From positions 124,001 to 188,000 of the forward strand of contig CAWANF010000002.1 in the NCBI GenBank assembly GCA_963783355.1: a stretch of 64,000 nt of DNA, given 5' to 3'. Made by a program: the position numbers and the translations under genes. Positions 52,920 through 60,887 of the stretch are shown here, piece by piece. Position 1 is the stretch's first letter, and each line of letters begins with the position of its first letter. The DNA comes from CAWANF01 sp963783355. GTDB taxonomy: Bacteria; Bacteroidota; Rhodothermia; Balneolales; DATFMH01. The notes beneath the pieces were generated by a model that saw only the letters and a list, made by a program, of their open reading frames with translations, ran no database searches and had not been told where the DNA came from.

Positions 52920-53891
52920 CTACCCCCTGCTAAGCCACCATGTTCTGGGCAATTTTTTCACTTTTTCACTTTTTGTAAGATAGGCCCTTTTGCTAAAAAC
53001 CTGGTACCCGTTTTCCTCAATACGGTCCAGGATAGCGCTATAATTCTGGTGAGCCAGATAAACAGGTAATCTACTGTCGGCATTCAGCATCAGGATTCCA
53101 GGTTCAGCCCGCTGATAATATCCTCTTGTACGCCGAATCTGAAATTGCATGAACTTGATGAAATTATCGGATAATTTATGTGCAAACAAGTCCGATTCTG
53201 TTACTCCAAATTGTTCCATTTCGTCCCGGGGCAGATAAATTCGATCGCGCTGCAAGTCTTCCCCGACATCTCTGAGGATATTCGTCAGCTGCATGGCGAT
53301 TCCCAAATCGGCAGCATACGTTAACGCGCTCTTGTCAGAGTAACCAAATACCTCCGATATCATCAGGCCTACAACAGAAGCTACTTTGTAGGAATAATCA
53401 TATAACTCATCAAAATTTTCATAACGGTTCTTTTTCAAATCGGTAACCACACCATCAATAAGAAGAAATGGCAATTCAATGGAAATATTTCTCAAATTAA
53501 GTGTATTGGCAAATGCTTTTAAAACAGGATTATGGCCAAAATATCTGTTATCGTAAACCATCGTTAAATCATGTTTCCATTGATAAATGCGATCATCAAC
53601 CTCGGTTAAATTGACATTATTACCATTTTGATCTTCCAATTCATCAACAAGGTTATCCAGACAACGGCACAGGCTGTAAATGGCAAAGATATGTCGCTGT
53701 TTATCATTAGGCAGGAATCTTGTAGCTAAATAAAAGGTTTTGGCATGTTGTCTGGTAATAGAACGGCATACCTTATAAGCACTTTGCAGTTCCGGATCGG
53801 CCAATTCATCTATCACATTTCGGTGAAAGGCTGTTTTCTCATAAACCGGACGTATCAAATGATACGGATATCTAAAAATATTTGACAGCAT
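52920..53891 (-). CDS. crtB: Phytoene/squalene synthase family protein
   Basis: A 323-residue head-to-head prenyl synthase. The first aspartate-rich motif is D79NLVD83 (CRCLDNLVDE); the second is D208VGED212 (NILRDVGEDLQRDRIYLP). HAKTFYLATRFLP and YCYLVAG-type region (here SYKVASVVGLMISEVFGY) also fit. It would condense two prenyl diphosphates to phytoene or squalene. No other carotenoid or hopanoid gene lies in the window, so the product is uncertain; phytoene synthase is the closest match. Confidence 0.88.
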   Translation of the reverse strand: MLSNIFRYPYHLIRPVYEKTAFHRNVIDELADPELQSAYKVCRSITRQHAKTFYLATRFLPNDKQRHIFAIYSLCRCLDNLVDELEDQNGNNVNLTEVDDRIYQWKHDLTMVYDNRYFGHNPVLKAFANTLNLRNISIELPFLLIDGVVTDLKKNRYENFDELYDYSYKVASVVGLMISEVFGYSDKSALTYAADLGIAMQLTNILRDVGEDLQRDRIYLPRDEMEQFGVTESDLFAHKLSDNFIKFMQFQIRRTRGYYQRAEPGILMLNADSRLPVYLAHQNYSAILDRIEENGYQVFSKRAYLTKSEKVKKLPRTWWLSRG

Positions 53892-54327
53892 ACAGATTAC
53901 CAGTTTTCGTAATTACTTTTAGATATAAAACAATATCGTTTTAAAAAAGTTCCTTTATAACGATATCGTAAAGAACTAGAAGCCCACTCTTACTTTACAT
54001 ATTCCATTATGAATAAAGATTTGAACTCTCCTGATATTGGTAACATAATTCAACGGATGGCCAGTCACAACACGCAATTCATTATAATATTGTATAAAAT
54101 GGACATACTTATAAAGGATTATTAAGGTTTTAAAAACTTAAGGTTAAAAAAAGTATGATATCTAATTAGTATATTATTTTTGAATTTTGGTTATTTTAAT
54201 AAAGCCGTTAATTCATTAATACAAAATAATTTATATCAATATTTCGAGGTTATTCATCATTTATTAACCTATTTATTAGTATTTTAAGTTTTCGCGTGAA
54301 TCAATTTTATAATTTACTTACACAGCT
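53892..54327. promoter_or_regulatory. 436-base divergent promoter region with two palindromes
   Basis: Between phytoene synthase and the LacI-type regulator. TAAAAC-AATATC-GTTTTA at 53926-53943 is a perfect 6-base inverted repeat; ACGATATCGT at 53960-53969 is a perfect 10-base palindrome; both share ATATCGT 30 bases apart. They are 35-80 bases upstream of the phytoene synthase start. The remainder is AT-rich. A 38-codon open frame at 54009-54125 has no supporting evidence. Confidence 0.5.
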
Positions 54328-55338
54328 ATGTCAAAGAAGATCACAATTTATGACGTCGCTAACCGGGCCGGGGTTGCCATTTCTACCGTATCCAGAGTCT
54401 TAAACGACTCACCTTACGTGTCTGATAAAACAAAAAAAAAGGTACAACAGGCCATTAATGACCTGGAATTTTATCCTCAGGCAAATGCCCGGAAGCTGGC
54501 TAGCAAAGAACCGCAGATCATCGCTATGATCGTGCCTACATTTACCACACCATTTTTTAATGAAGTACTCAAAGGTGTTAAAGATGAAATCGTAAACACC
54601 GATCTGGATCTCATCATTTATAATACAGGATCACAGGATTCTAAAGCCAATTTTATGAAATTTCTGGACAGAGGTACTCCTGATGCCCTGATTGTCTTTT
54701 CTATCGATATCGATGATGAAATTCACCGGAGAATCAGGAGCCTTCGAATACCAATTCTCCTGGTTGATTCCCGTCATAAAGAATACGACTATTACTGGTG
54801 GGATAATTATAGTGGTGGTTATATGGCAGCGGAACACCTTATTAATAAAGGATACAAGAAAATCGGGATGGTTACCGCACACGCCAAATCAGAGAAATAT
54901 ACCCAACGGGAACAGGGCTTTAAAGATGCATTGAAAAAGCACAAAATGCCTATCCAGGAAGATTATATCGCTTCCGGAATTACCCGTAAACATGCCGGAT
55001 TCAGTGAAGAGGCAGGTTACGAGGCCGTTCACATTCTAAAAAACAGGGATAAAATGCCCGATGCACTTTTCTGCAGTAACGATGCTCAGGCTTTGGGAGC
55101 ACTGCACGCCCTGTCGGAATTAGATATGAAAGTTCCCGATGACATTGCAATCATCGGCTACGATAATATCAAAATTTCTAAATATCTCGATCTCACCACT
55201 ATCGACCAGAAAATGATGGAAATCGGTAATCAGGCGACTCAGCGTATCGTCAGTCGCATTTATGAAGAAACTGAAGAAATTCAGCAAATTACTGTCAAAC
55301 CTTCCCTAATTGAACGTAAATCAACCAGAATACCTTGA
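54328..55338 (+). CDS. LacI-family transcriptional regulator
   Basis: A 336-residue LacI/GalR repressor. The HTH is at residues 4-24 (ITIYDVANRAGVAISTVSRV) with the hinge SDKTKKKVQQAINDLEFYPQANARKLAS (here abbreviated to SDKTKKKV). The effector domain (about 62-335) is a periplasmic-binding-protein fold. Its end overlaps the start of purC by 3 bases (TTGA), which suggests that it is coupled to, and perhaps regulates, purine synthesis in the manner of PurR; the effector is unknown. Another LacI-type effector (a sugar) cannot be excluded. Confidence 0.88.
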   Translation: MSKKITIYDVANRAGVAISTVSRVLNDSPYVSDKTKKKVQQAINDLEFYPQANARKLASKEPQIIAMIVPTFTTPFFNEVLKGVKDEIVNTDLDLIIYNTGSQDSKANFMKFLDRGTPDALIVFSIDIDDEIHRRIRSLRIPILLVDSRHKEYDYYWWDNYSGGYMAAEHLINKGYKKIGMVTAHAKSEKYTQREQGFKDALKKHKMPIQEDYIASGITRKHAGFSEEAGYEAVHILKNRDKMPDALFCSNDAQALGALHALSELDMKVPDDIAIIGYDNIKISKYLDLTTIDQKMMEIGNQATQRIVSRIYEETEEIQQITVKPSLIERKSTRIP

Positions 55339-56300
55339 CAAAAGAAAATATTAACCGCAGTGATTCACTCGATAATTGCATCGTCAGTACTCACATAGAT
55401 AGTATCGGCGAACCTTATCGGGGTAAAGTTCGTGATGTTTACAAATTAAATGAAACAACACTTGCTATCGTGGCAAGTGATCGCATCTCTGCATTTGATC
55501 ACATTTTAAAGCAGCCGATACCCTTCAAAGGGCAAATTCTGAATACCATGGCTGCTTTTTTCTTTGACAAAGTGAAGGATATCATCGATACTCATATCAT
55601 CGATATTCCTCATCCCAATGTCACAATCGCGAAAGCCTGTTCCCCGCTTCCCGTGGAAGTAGTCGTTCGCGGTTATCTCGTTGGCCATTCATGGCGGGTT
55701 TATAAATCAGGTTCCCGTGAGCTTTGCGGGGTTATGTTACCGGAAGGTCTTGTTGAAAATCAGGCTTTTGAACAACCTATTCTGACTCCTGCAACAAAAG
55801 CAACAGAAGGTCACGATGAAGATATTTCCGAAGCTGAAATTATCAATCGGGGTATTGTTGAAGAATCGTTGTGGAACAAAATAAGATCAACCGCATTGCA
55901 ACTGTTTGAACGAGGACAGCAAATTGCCCGTGAGAATGGGTTGATTCTCGTGGATACAAAATATGAATTCGGCCTTAATAACGGAAAACTGACTCTGATT
56001 GACGAAGTTCATACTCCGGATTCATCGCGCTATTTTTACGCCAATGAATATGAACAGCGATTTGCTAAAGGGGAACGCCAAAAGCAATTATCAAAAGAAT
56101 TCATTCGTGAATGGCTGATGTCTGAAGGATTCCAGGGACTGGAAGGACAAGTTCTGCCGGATATGGATAACGATTTTCGCTGGAAAGTTTTTGAACGGTA
56201 CGCAGAATTATTCGAAACGGTGACGGGAAACAGCTTTAATCCGGTTTCAACAGCCAATTTTGACGAAACGCTGAAATCAGTTATTCAGCCTTATTTATAG
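55335..56300 (+). CDS. purC: SAICAR synthase (PurC)
   Basis: A 321-residue SAICAR synthase (purine step 8). Motifs: YRGKVRDVYKL near residue 30, ASDRISAFDHIL, EVVVRGYLVGHSWR, KATEGHDEDIS, VDTKYEFG and IDEVHTPDSSRYF. This is the long form found in yeast and FCB bacteria. Start is TTG, overlapping the LacI stop; no ATG alternative precedes the conserved region. The overlapping arrangement with a regulator is unusual for purC. Confidence 0.93.
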   Translation: MTKENINRSDSLDNCIVSTHIDSIGEPYRGKVRDVYKLNETTLAIVASDRISAFDHILKQPIPFKGQILNTMAAFFFDKVKDIIDTHIIDIPHPNVTIAKACSPLPVEVVVRGYLVGHSWRVYKSGSRELCGVMLPEGLVENQAFEQPILTPATKATEGHDEDISEAEIINRGIVEESLWNKIRSTALQLFERGQQIARENGLILVDTKYEFGLNNGKLTLIDEVHTPDSSRYFYANEYEQRFAKGERQKQLSKEFIREWLMSEGFQGLEGQVLPDMDNDFRWKVFERYAELFETVTGNSFNPVSTANFDETLKSVIQPYL

Positions 56301-56405
56301 TTACTGATTGAAAAAAGATTCAAAGGCACAGAGTGGATTTCATCAAAAAATAACCATTTGATATTCACTCTTTTCTCTTAAACCTTATCTTTCAACACTC
56401 TTTTT

Positions 56406-56951
56406 TCAGGGCTTTTTCTTAAATACCTCGATCAGGAATTGAATATGCTCATTGAGTTGTTTTCCTATCAGCTCGGCTCCTTCCCTGATATCGTCTCGAT
56501 CAACCCCTTCAGCAAAACGTTTATCTTTCAGTTTCTTTGTCACTGATTTAGGTTTCATATCATCAAAACCATTGGGACGCATTAAAGAAACGGCATGCAT
56601 AAATCCGGATAACTCATCGCAGGCAAAAAGATAACGTTCGATCGTGGTTTCCGGCTTTTTACCCGTCCGGACAGGTGCATGCGCTTTGATAGCTTCTATG
56701 ATTTCCCCCGAATATCCTTTTTCGGGCAAAATTTCATTAACTGCAAGTTTGGGATGTTCATCAGGATATTTTTCCCAGTCCAAATCGTGAAGTAAACCGG
56801 CCGTCCACCATTCTTCGATTTCTTCTTCTGCTAGTTCCAGGGACCGTGCATAAGCATCCATAGCAACAGCTACCATACGGCAATGATGCTGCAGATTGGG
56901 ATTTTCAATATATTCACGAAGCAGTTTTTCCGAATCTTTTCTATCAATCAT
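56406..56951 (-). CDS. HD-domain protein
   Basis: A 181-residue HDIG/HD phosphohydrolase. Metal ligands are a His of the H22/H23 pair (QHHCRMVAVAMDAYA) and H55-D56 (GLLHDLDWEKYPDEHP). Its likely substrate is a phosphate ester or nucleotide, as in other small HD proteins, but specificity is unknown. It is 112 bases downstream of sufE on the same strand, separated by a terminator. Confidence 0.85.
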   Translation of the reverse strand: MIDRKDSEKLLREYIENPNLQHHCRMVAVAMDAYARSLELAEEEIEEWWTAGLLHDLDWEKYPDEHPKLAVNEILPEKGYSGEIIEAIKAHAPVRTGKKPETTIERYLFACDELSGFMHAVSLMRPNGFDDMKPKSVTKKLKDKRFAEGVDRDDIREGAELIGKQLNEHIQFLIEVFKKKP

Positions 56952-56985
56952 ATTTTTTTCTCATTTTTTGAATATGTCGGTAATT

Positions 56986-57013
56986 AAAAAAGCCGTAATC
57001 AAAAAATCACGGC
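56986..57013 (-). terminator. Terminator after sufE (minus strand)
   Basis: On the minus strand GCCGTGAT (57013-57006) pairs with ATTACGGC (56999-56992) with one G-U pair, loop of 6, then six U (56991-56986). It lies 50 bases after the sufE stop and separates sufE from the HD gene. Confidence 0.82.
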
Positions 57014-57063
57014 CTACCTCAAATTCAATTCACAAATAATAAATTTCACAACCTGATAAGACA

Positions 57064-57498
57064 TCAAATACTGGCACTTTCCAGTTTTGTTTTGAATGCC
57101 ATCGCATACATTCTTATTTGTTTCACCATGGCCACCAAGCCATTAGCACGTGTTGGAGATAAATGCGTGTCCATATCGATTTTTTTTATAAATTCAGGCG
57201 GATTACTCAAAATGGCATCCGGTTCCTGCTTATCATAAACTCTTAAAAGTAAAGCAATAAGCCCCTTTACTATCATGGCATCACTATCGGCAAAAAAATG
57301 AATTTCTCGCCCGTGCAATTCAGCAAACAGCCATACCTGCGACTGGCAGCCACGAACCATATTTTCTTCTTTTCGATATTTCTCAGGAAATTCGGGAAGT
57401 TTCCGTCCCAGTTTTATAATATGTTCGTATCGTTCTGTCCAGTCACTGAACAATGAAAATTCTCTGACAATGCGATCCTGAATTTCTGGTATAGTCAT
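57064..57498 (-). CDS. sufE: SufE-type Fe-S cluster assembly sulphur acceptor
   Basis: A 144-residue SufE. It receives persulphide sulphur from SufS on Cys51 in NMVRGCQSQVW; ADSDAMIVKGLIALLLRVYD is also conserved. Family length. No suf partners are adjacent; the upstream gene 62 bases away is an acid phosphatase. Confidence 0.92.
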   Translation of the reverse strand: MTIPEIQDRIVREFSLFSDWTERYEHIIKLGRKLPEFPEKYRKEENMVRGCQSQVWLFAELHGREIHFFADSDAMIVKGLIALLLRVYDKQEPDAILSNPPEFIKKIDMDTHLSPTRANGLVAMVKQIRMYAMAFKTKLESASI

Positions 57499-57560
57499 AA
57501 ACTATCTTTGAATAACAAATTCTGTTCTTTGTTGAATATACAAATATAAAATGGCTATCG

Positions 57561-58424
57561 TTAATTTTTAACAACGTCCTCGGGTTGAAAGGATTGCATT
57601 TTTTTTACACGGATTGCCGCTTTTGCCGAGTCACTCCTGTTCCATTTATATTCATAAGCCGCGCCTTCCCATTCTCCATACATCGGGTTTGGTAAAACGA
57701 TAAATGCTGAACCAAACTCACTTCTGGTGCTGTCTACCAAATGATTTCTTATTGATGTCGAATTTCCCTGGTAGAATTGTTCAAAATCACCCAAATTATC
57801 GCCACAAAGCAAGGCAATATCATGAGTCTGAGCCACCATTTGACGACGTGATGTTTTATCGGAGGTTGTGGTTTTCAACAGAACGTGCTCGGAATTTACC
57901 TGCGGGAACCCCCTTAAATTCAGATTCTTAATAGTGGCATCCTTTAAACGGTCCGTCCGGTTAGATATATAAAAGACATCCACCCCGTTTTTTACGGCAT
58001 AATTCAAAAATGAAACGGCTCCGGGAGTCGCTTTTGCCTCTGCTGCGGAAAGCCAGGCATTCCAGCCCTTTGGATAACCTTCATTCGTTTTGATGGTCAT
58101 TGCCTGGTAGGGGCTGTTGTTCAAAACCGTTTCATCGATATCGACAATTACAGCCAGTTTCTTTTGAGCGGTATCCTGCTTTAAAATATCGTCCAGACGA
58201 TAATGCGCAAGATTGAAAGCCTGATAATATAATGCACGGGTCTCCGCTGCCTTCTGATACCACAGAACGGACATCACATCCTGATTCAACAATTTCGAAT
58301 ATCCGTTACCTTCCGGCTTAGCAGTTTCGATTTTTCGGGTTGAGGTACATCCGGCAAATGAAATAACAATTAATAATGATACATAAATAAATATCAGCTT
58401 TTCTTTTTGATACGTAGTATCCAT
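57561..58424 (-). CDS. e(P4)-type HAD acid phosphatase, lipoprotein
   Basis: A 287-residue outer-membrane lipoprotein phosphatase. Signal with lipobox SFAGC (Cys26). HAD motif I is VDIDETVLNN (catalytic D95 and D97), motif II is YISNRTD, and motif III/IV is LLCGDNLGDF. The family hydrolyses 5'-nucleotides and phosphomonoesters outside the cell. It starts with ATG, and its neighbours appear unrelated in pathway. Confidence 0.88.
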   Translation of the reverse strand: MDTTYQKEKLIFIYVSLLIVISFAGCTSTRKIETAKPEGNGYSKLLNQDVMSVLWYQKAAETRALYYQAFNLAHYRLDDILKQDTAQKKLAVIVDIDETVLNNSPYQAMTIKTNEGYPKGWNAWLSAAEAKATPGAVSFLNYAVKNGVDVFYISNRTDRLKDATIKNLNLRGFPQVNSEHVLLKTTTSDKTSRRQMVAQTHDIALLCGDNLGDFEQFYQGNSTSIRNHLVDSTRSEFGSAFIVLPNPMYGEWEGAAYEYKWNRSDSAKAAIRVKKMQSFQPEDVVKN

Positions 58425-58488
58425 AATTTTTATATGATTATGTTCTGAATGTAAATGATTAAAATATTTGTTAGAAATTATGCTAAAC

Positions 58489-59367
58489 CTACTTATTTAA
58501 CCGACGGTCAATCTCTTGAACGACATCATCGGGGGTCCAGTTATTACCGGGAAACAGTTTCAACAATGTTCCATCGGTTCCTATAACAGCTGTTCTTAAA
58601 TTATGGGTTATTTGATCCTTCCCATAAGAGTAAAAGACTCCGAAATCAGAGGTGATTTTCTGAATAACGGGGATTGTTCCCGTTGCAAATGTCCATGTTT
58701 TAAGATTGTGAGTATATTTTTCCGAATAATCCTTTAAAATTGCCGGAGTATCTTTTTTCGAATCAAAACTGATACTCAAAAGCTGAACTTTATCACCATA
58801 TTTTTTAAAAAGAACCGGTTGCATCGCTGCAAAATTTTTCGACATCAGGGGACAATAATTCGGTAACGGGCAATTTGTATAAAAAAAGGTAATAACCAAT
58901 ATTTTACCGCGGTAAATACTCAGCTTAAATTTTTGTCCGTCCTGGTTGGTCAATTCCACATCAGGTACAATATCTCCGGCCACGATCGTTTTCTTTTTGT
59001 TATCTACTTTAATTCCGGATAAATCATTCGAAGCCTGGTTTTCTGGAACCAATGAATCTGCTATTTGAACCAAATCCGAAACCCAAACCCTGTTTTGTTT
59101 AATATGCAGCACAAATGATACAGCATCCCCCCGATTAAAATTCTGAAGGCTCTTCGCGTCCGGAACTTTAAAAGACATCGTCATTGCCGGCATATAGCCC
59201 GGTATTTTTTCATGTGAAATGATAACGGTATGATTATCGGTACCAAATCCGGCAATTCTGCCCTTCACAGAATAGTTCTTTTCTCCGTAAAACTGATTAT
59301 ATCCAATGTAGGCAATTATGGCAACCAATATAACCAGCAGAATCTTATATAAATTCGTTTTAAGCAT
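58489..59367 (-). CDS. CusF-SCO1 fusion protein
   Basis: A 292-residue membrane-anchored protein (N-terminal helix about 8-25). Residues about 33-100 form a CusF-like copper-binding domain with SHEKIPGYMPAMTMSF (His52, Met62 and Met64 as likely ligands; the CusF Trp is replaced). Residues about 125-290 form the SCO1/SenC domain with the copper-binding Cys pair C166 and C172 in CPLPNYC (five residues apart; SCO1 usually has three) and H255 in DQITHNLRT. It probably delivers Cu to a cytochrome oxidase CuA site or handles periplasmic Cu. No oxidase gene is adjacent. Confidence 0.87.
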   Translation of the reverse strand: MLKTNLYKILLVILVAIIAYIGYNQFYGEKNYSVKGRIAGFGTDNHTVIISHEKIPGYMPAMTMSFKVPDAKSLQNFNRGDAVSFVLHIKQNRVWVSDLVQIADSLVPENQASNDLSGIKVDNKKKTIVAGDIVPDVELTNQDGQKFKLSIYRGKILVITFFYTNCPLPNYCPLMSKNFAAMQPVLFKKYGDKVQLLSISFDSKKDTPAILKDYSEKYTHNLKTWTFATGTIPVIQKITSDFGVFYSYGKDQITHNLRTAVIGTDGTLLKLFPGNNWTPDDVVQEIDRRLNK

Positions 59368-59972
59368 CGTCTCTTTTGATTTTGTTAATTAATCAGGATT
59401 GGGTATTCGAAAAAGTTAGGTTTATAAAACCTAGAATTCAACATACAGATACTTAATATGCAGGAAAGGGATTCCCTTTATTTTTAACTTTCAAGGCCAA
59501 TGTAATAATTGCAAATTTAAATGAAGAGCGCACAAGTTGTCATTTATTCTATATATGTTTTGTATTTATAGCTATTTACAGTAAAATATATAAAATAATT
59601 CTAATGTTAATTCCGGTAAAAACAATTGACATAAATTGTCTGATTCTTATCTGCATTTGCGGCAAAAAGCGCTTACAGTTATTGATTTTATGACAAATCC
59701 ACAGAATAATTACGCTAATAGGTTCTTTATTCTGAATATATTAGATAAATGATGAGAATAATTTAACTTTTTTAAGCACTATCTCCTTTATAAATAACAT
59801 AGAATCTATACTTTTGGGTGTAACCAAAACCAATTTAAATACGTAATTTTAGTAATAGGATTTCAATAAGAGATTGAGATAGGTCAAATATCAATACATC
59901 CCCGAAATCAAAAGTTCTTTAGGTATTATTTGTCCATGCAGTATATAAGACTGTATAATCAAGGAGTTCATC
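59368..59972. promoter_or_regulatory. 605-base AT-rich gap upstream of tonB with two palindromes
   Basis: No coding frame or known RNA seen. ACAATT-GACATA-AATTGT (59622-59639) contains a TTGACA box; TTTTGG-GTGTAA-CCAAAA (59812-59829) is the second perfect 6-base inverted repeat. The tonB ribosome site AAGGAG lies at about 59961. It could be a regulatory region for tonB and, on the minus strand, for the SCO1 gene. Confidence 0.45.
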
Positions 59973-60653
59973 ATGAGACTAGCAAATTTTAAAAAGGGAA
60001 AAGCCGATTTAGAAAGTTTTTATAAAATAAACATCGAAATCGGTTTTATACTTATTCTTTTAGTACTGATTGTTCTTTTCAATGTCAGATTACAATTTAA
60101 TTCAAAGACGGAGTTTGCCCCTCCTCCACAGGAAACGGTGAAAATGGAAGATGTTGTTCAAACGAAACAAGCTGATACACCACCACCACCACCGCCGCCA
60201 CAAGTACCCGTAGCCGTTAGTAATGATGCTGTTATTGCTGACGAACCTATTGGATTAAACACGGAACTAAATCTCGATTCGCCATTAAGTCTGCCTTCCA
60301 AACCACCAGAAATGAAAGACACGACCGATAATGACAATACAAATAATGAGGTTTTTGTTATTGTAGAGCGGATGCCTGAGCTGATCGGAGGCATTGAAAA
60401 TCTTCAAAAAAATATTGTTTATCCTGATATTGCCAGACAAGCAGGTATTGAAGGACGCGTTTACGTTCAGTTTATCATTGACGAACACGGAAATATCCAT
60501 AATCCTATTGTAGTACGTGGAATCGGGGGCGGATGCGATGAAGCCGCAATTGCTGCTGTCAAAAAAGCGCATTTCAAACCCGGATTACAACGCGGACGTC
60601 CCGTTAAAGTCAGATATACAATGCCTATTGTATTCAAACTGAAGAAAAACTAA
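59973..60653 (+). CDS. tonB: Energy transducer TonB
   Basis: A 226-residue TonB: N-terminal membrane helix (about 22-43), a proline-rich periplasmic spacer (PPPPPPPQVP about residues 70-79), and a C-terminal TonB domain with YPDIARQAGIEGRVYVQFII and DEAAIAAVKKAHFKPG. It couples proton motive force to TonB-dependent outer-membrane transport, which suits the barrel gene at 18.3 kb, although ExbB/ExbD are not in the window. Clear ribosome site. Confidence 0.92.
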   Translation: MRLANFKKGKADLESFYKINIEIGFILILLVLIVLFNVRLQFNSKTEFAPPPQETVKMEDVVQTKQADTPPPPPPPQVPVAVSNDAVIADEPIGLNTELNLDSPLSLPSKPPEMKDTTDNDNTNNEVFVIVERMPELIGGIENLQKNIVYPDIARQAGIEGRVYVQFIIDEHGNIHNPIVVRGIGGGCDEAAIAAVKKAHFKPGLQRGRPVKVRYTMPIVFKLKKN

Positions 60654-60661
60654 AAGGTTTT

Positions 60662-60697
60662 AAAATAGAGCCCGCATCGTTCGGGCTCTATTTTTTT
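60662..60697 (+). terminator. Rho-independent terminator after tonB
   Basis: AAAATAGAGCCCG (60662-60674) and CGGGCTCTATTTT (60682-60694), 13 bp perfect, loop of 7, T-run to 60697. Confidence 0.92.
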
Positions 60698-60887
60698 ACC
60701 ATTCTTCGCTTTTAAATAAAGCACCCTTCGTTTTTATTATCAATATTATTATTTGTACATTCATTATTGCTGCAAAAACAGGAATTTCTCTGAAATGCAT
60801 AGGGTATCAGGTCGTGTCAAAACCATTCGAAATACCACTCGCATTAGCAGCTCTTTTCGCAACCATACTTCAACATTTAATATGATT

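Noticed and set aside
54009..54125. 38-codon open frame upstream of the LacI-type gene
   Set aside because: No ribosome site, no recognisable motif, and an AT-rich intergenic setting; chance is likelier.
60753..60887. N-terminal extension of the M1 peptidase from a TTG
   Set aside because: The extra 45 residues are basic and polar and block the signal peptide that starts at 60888.
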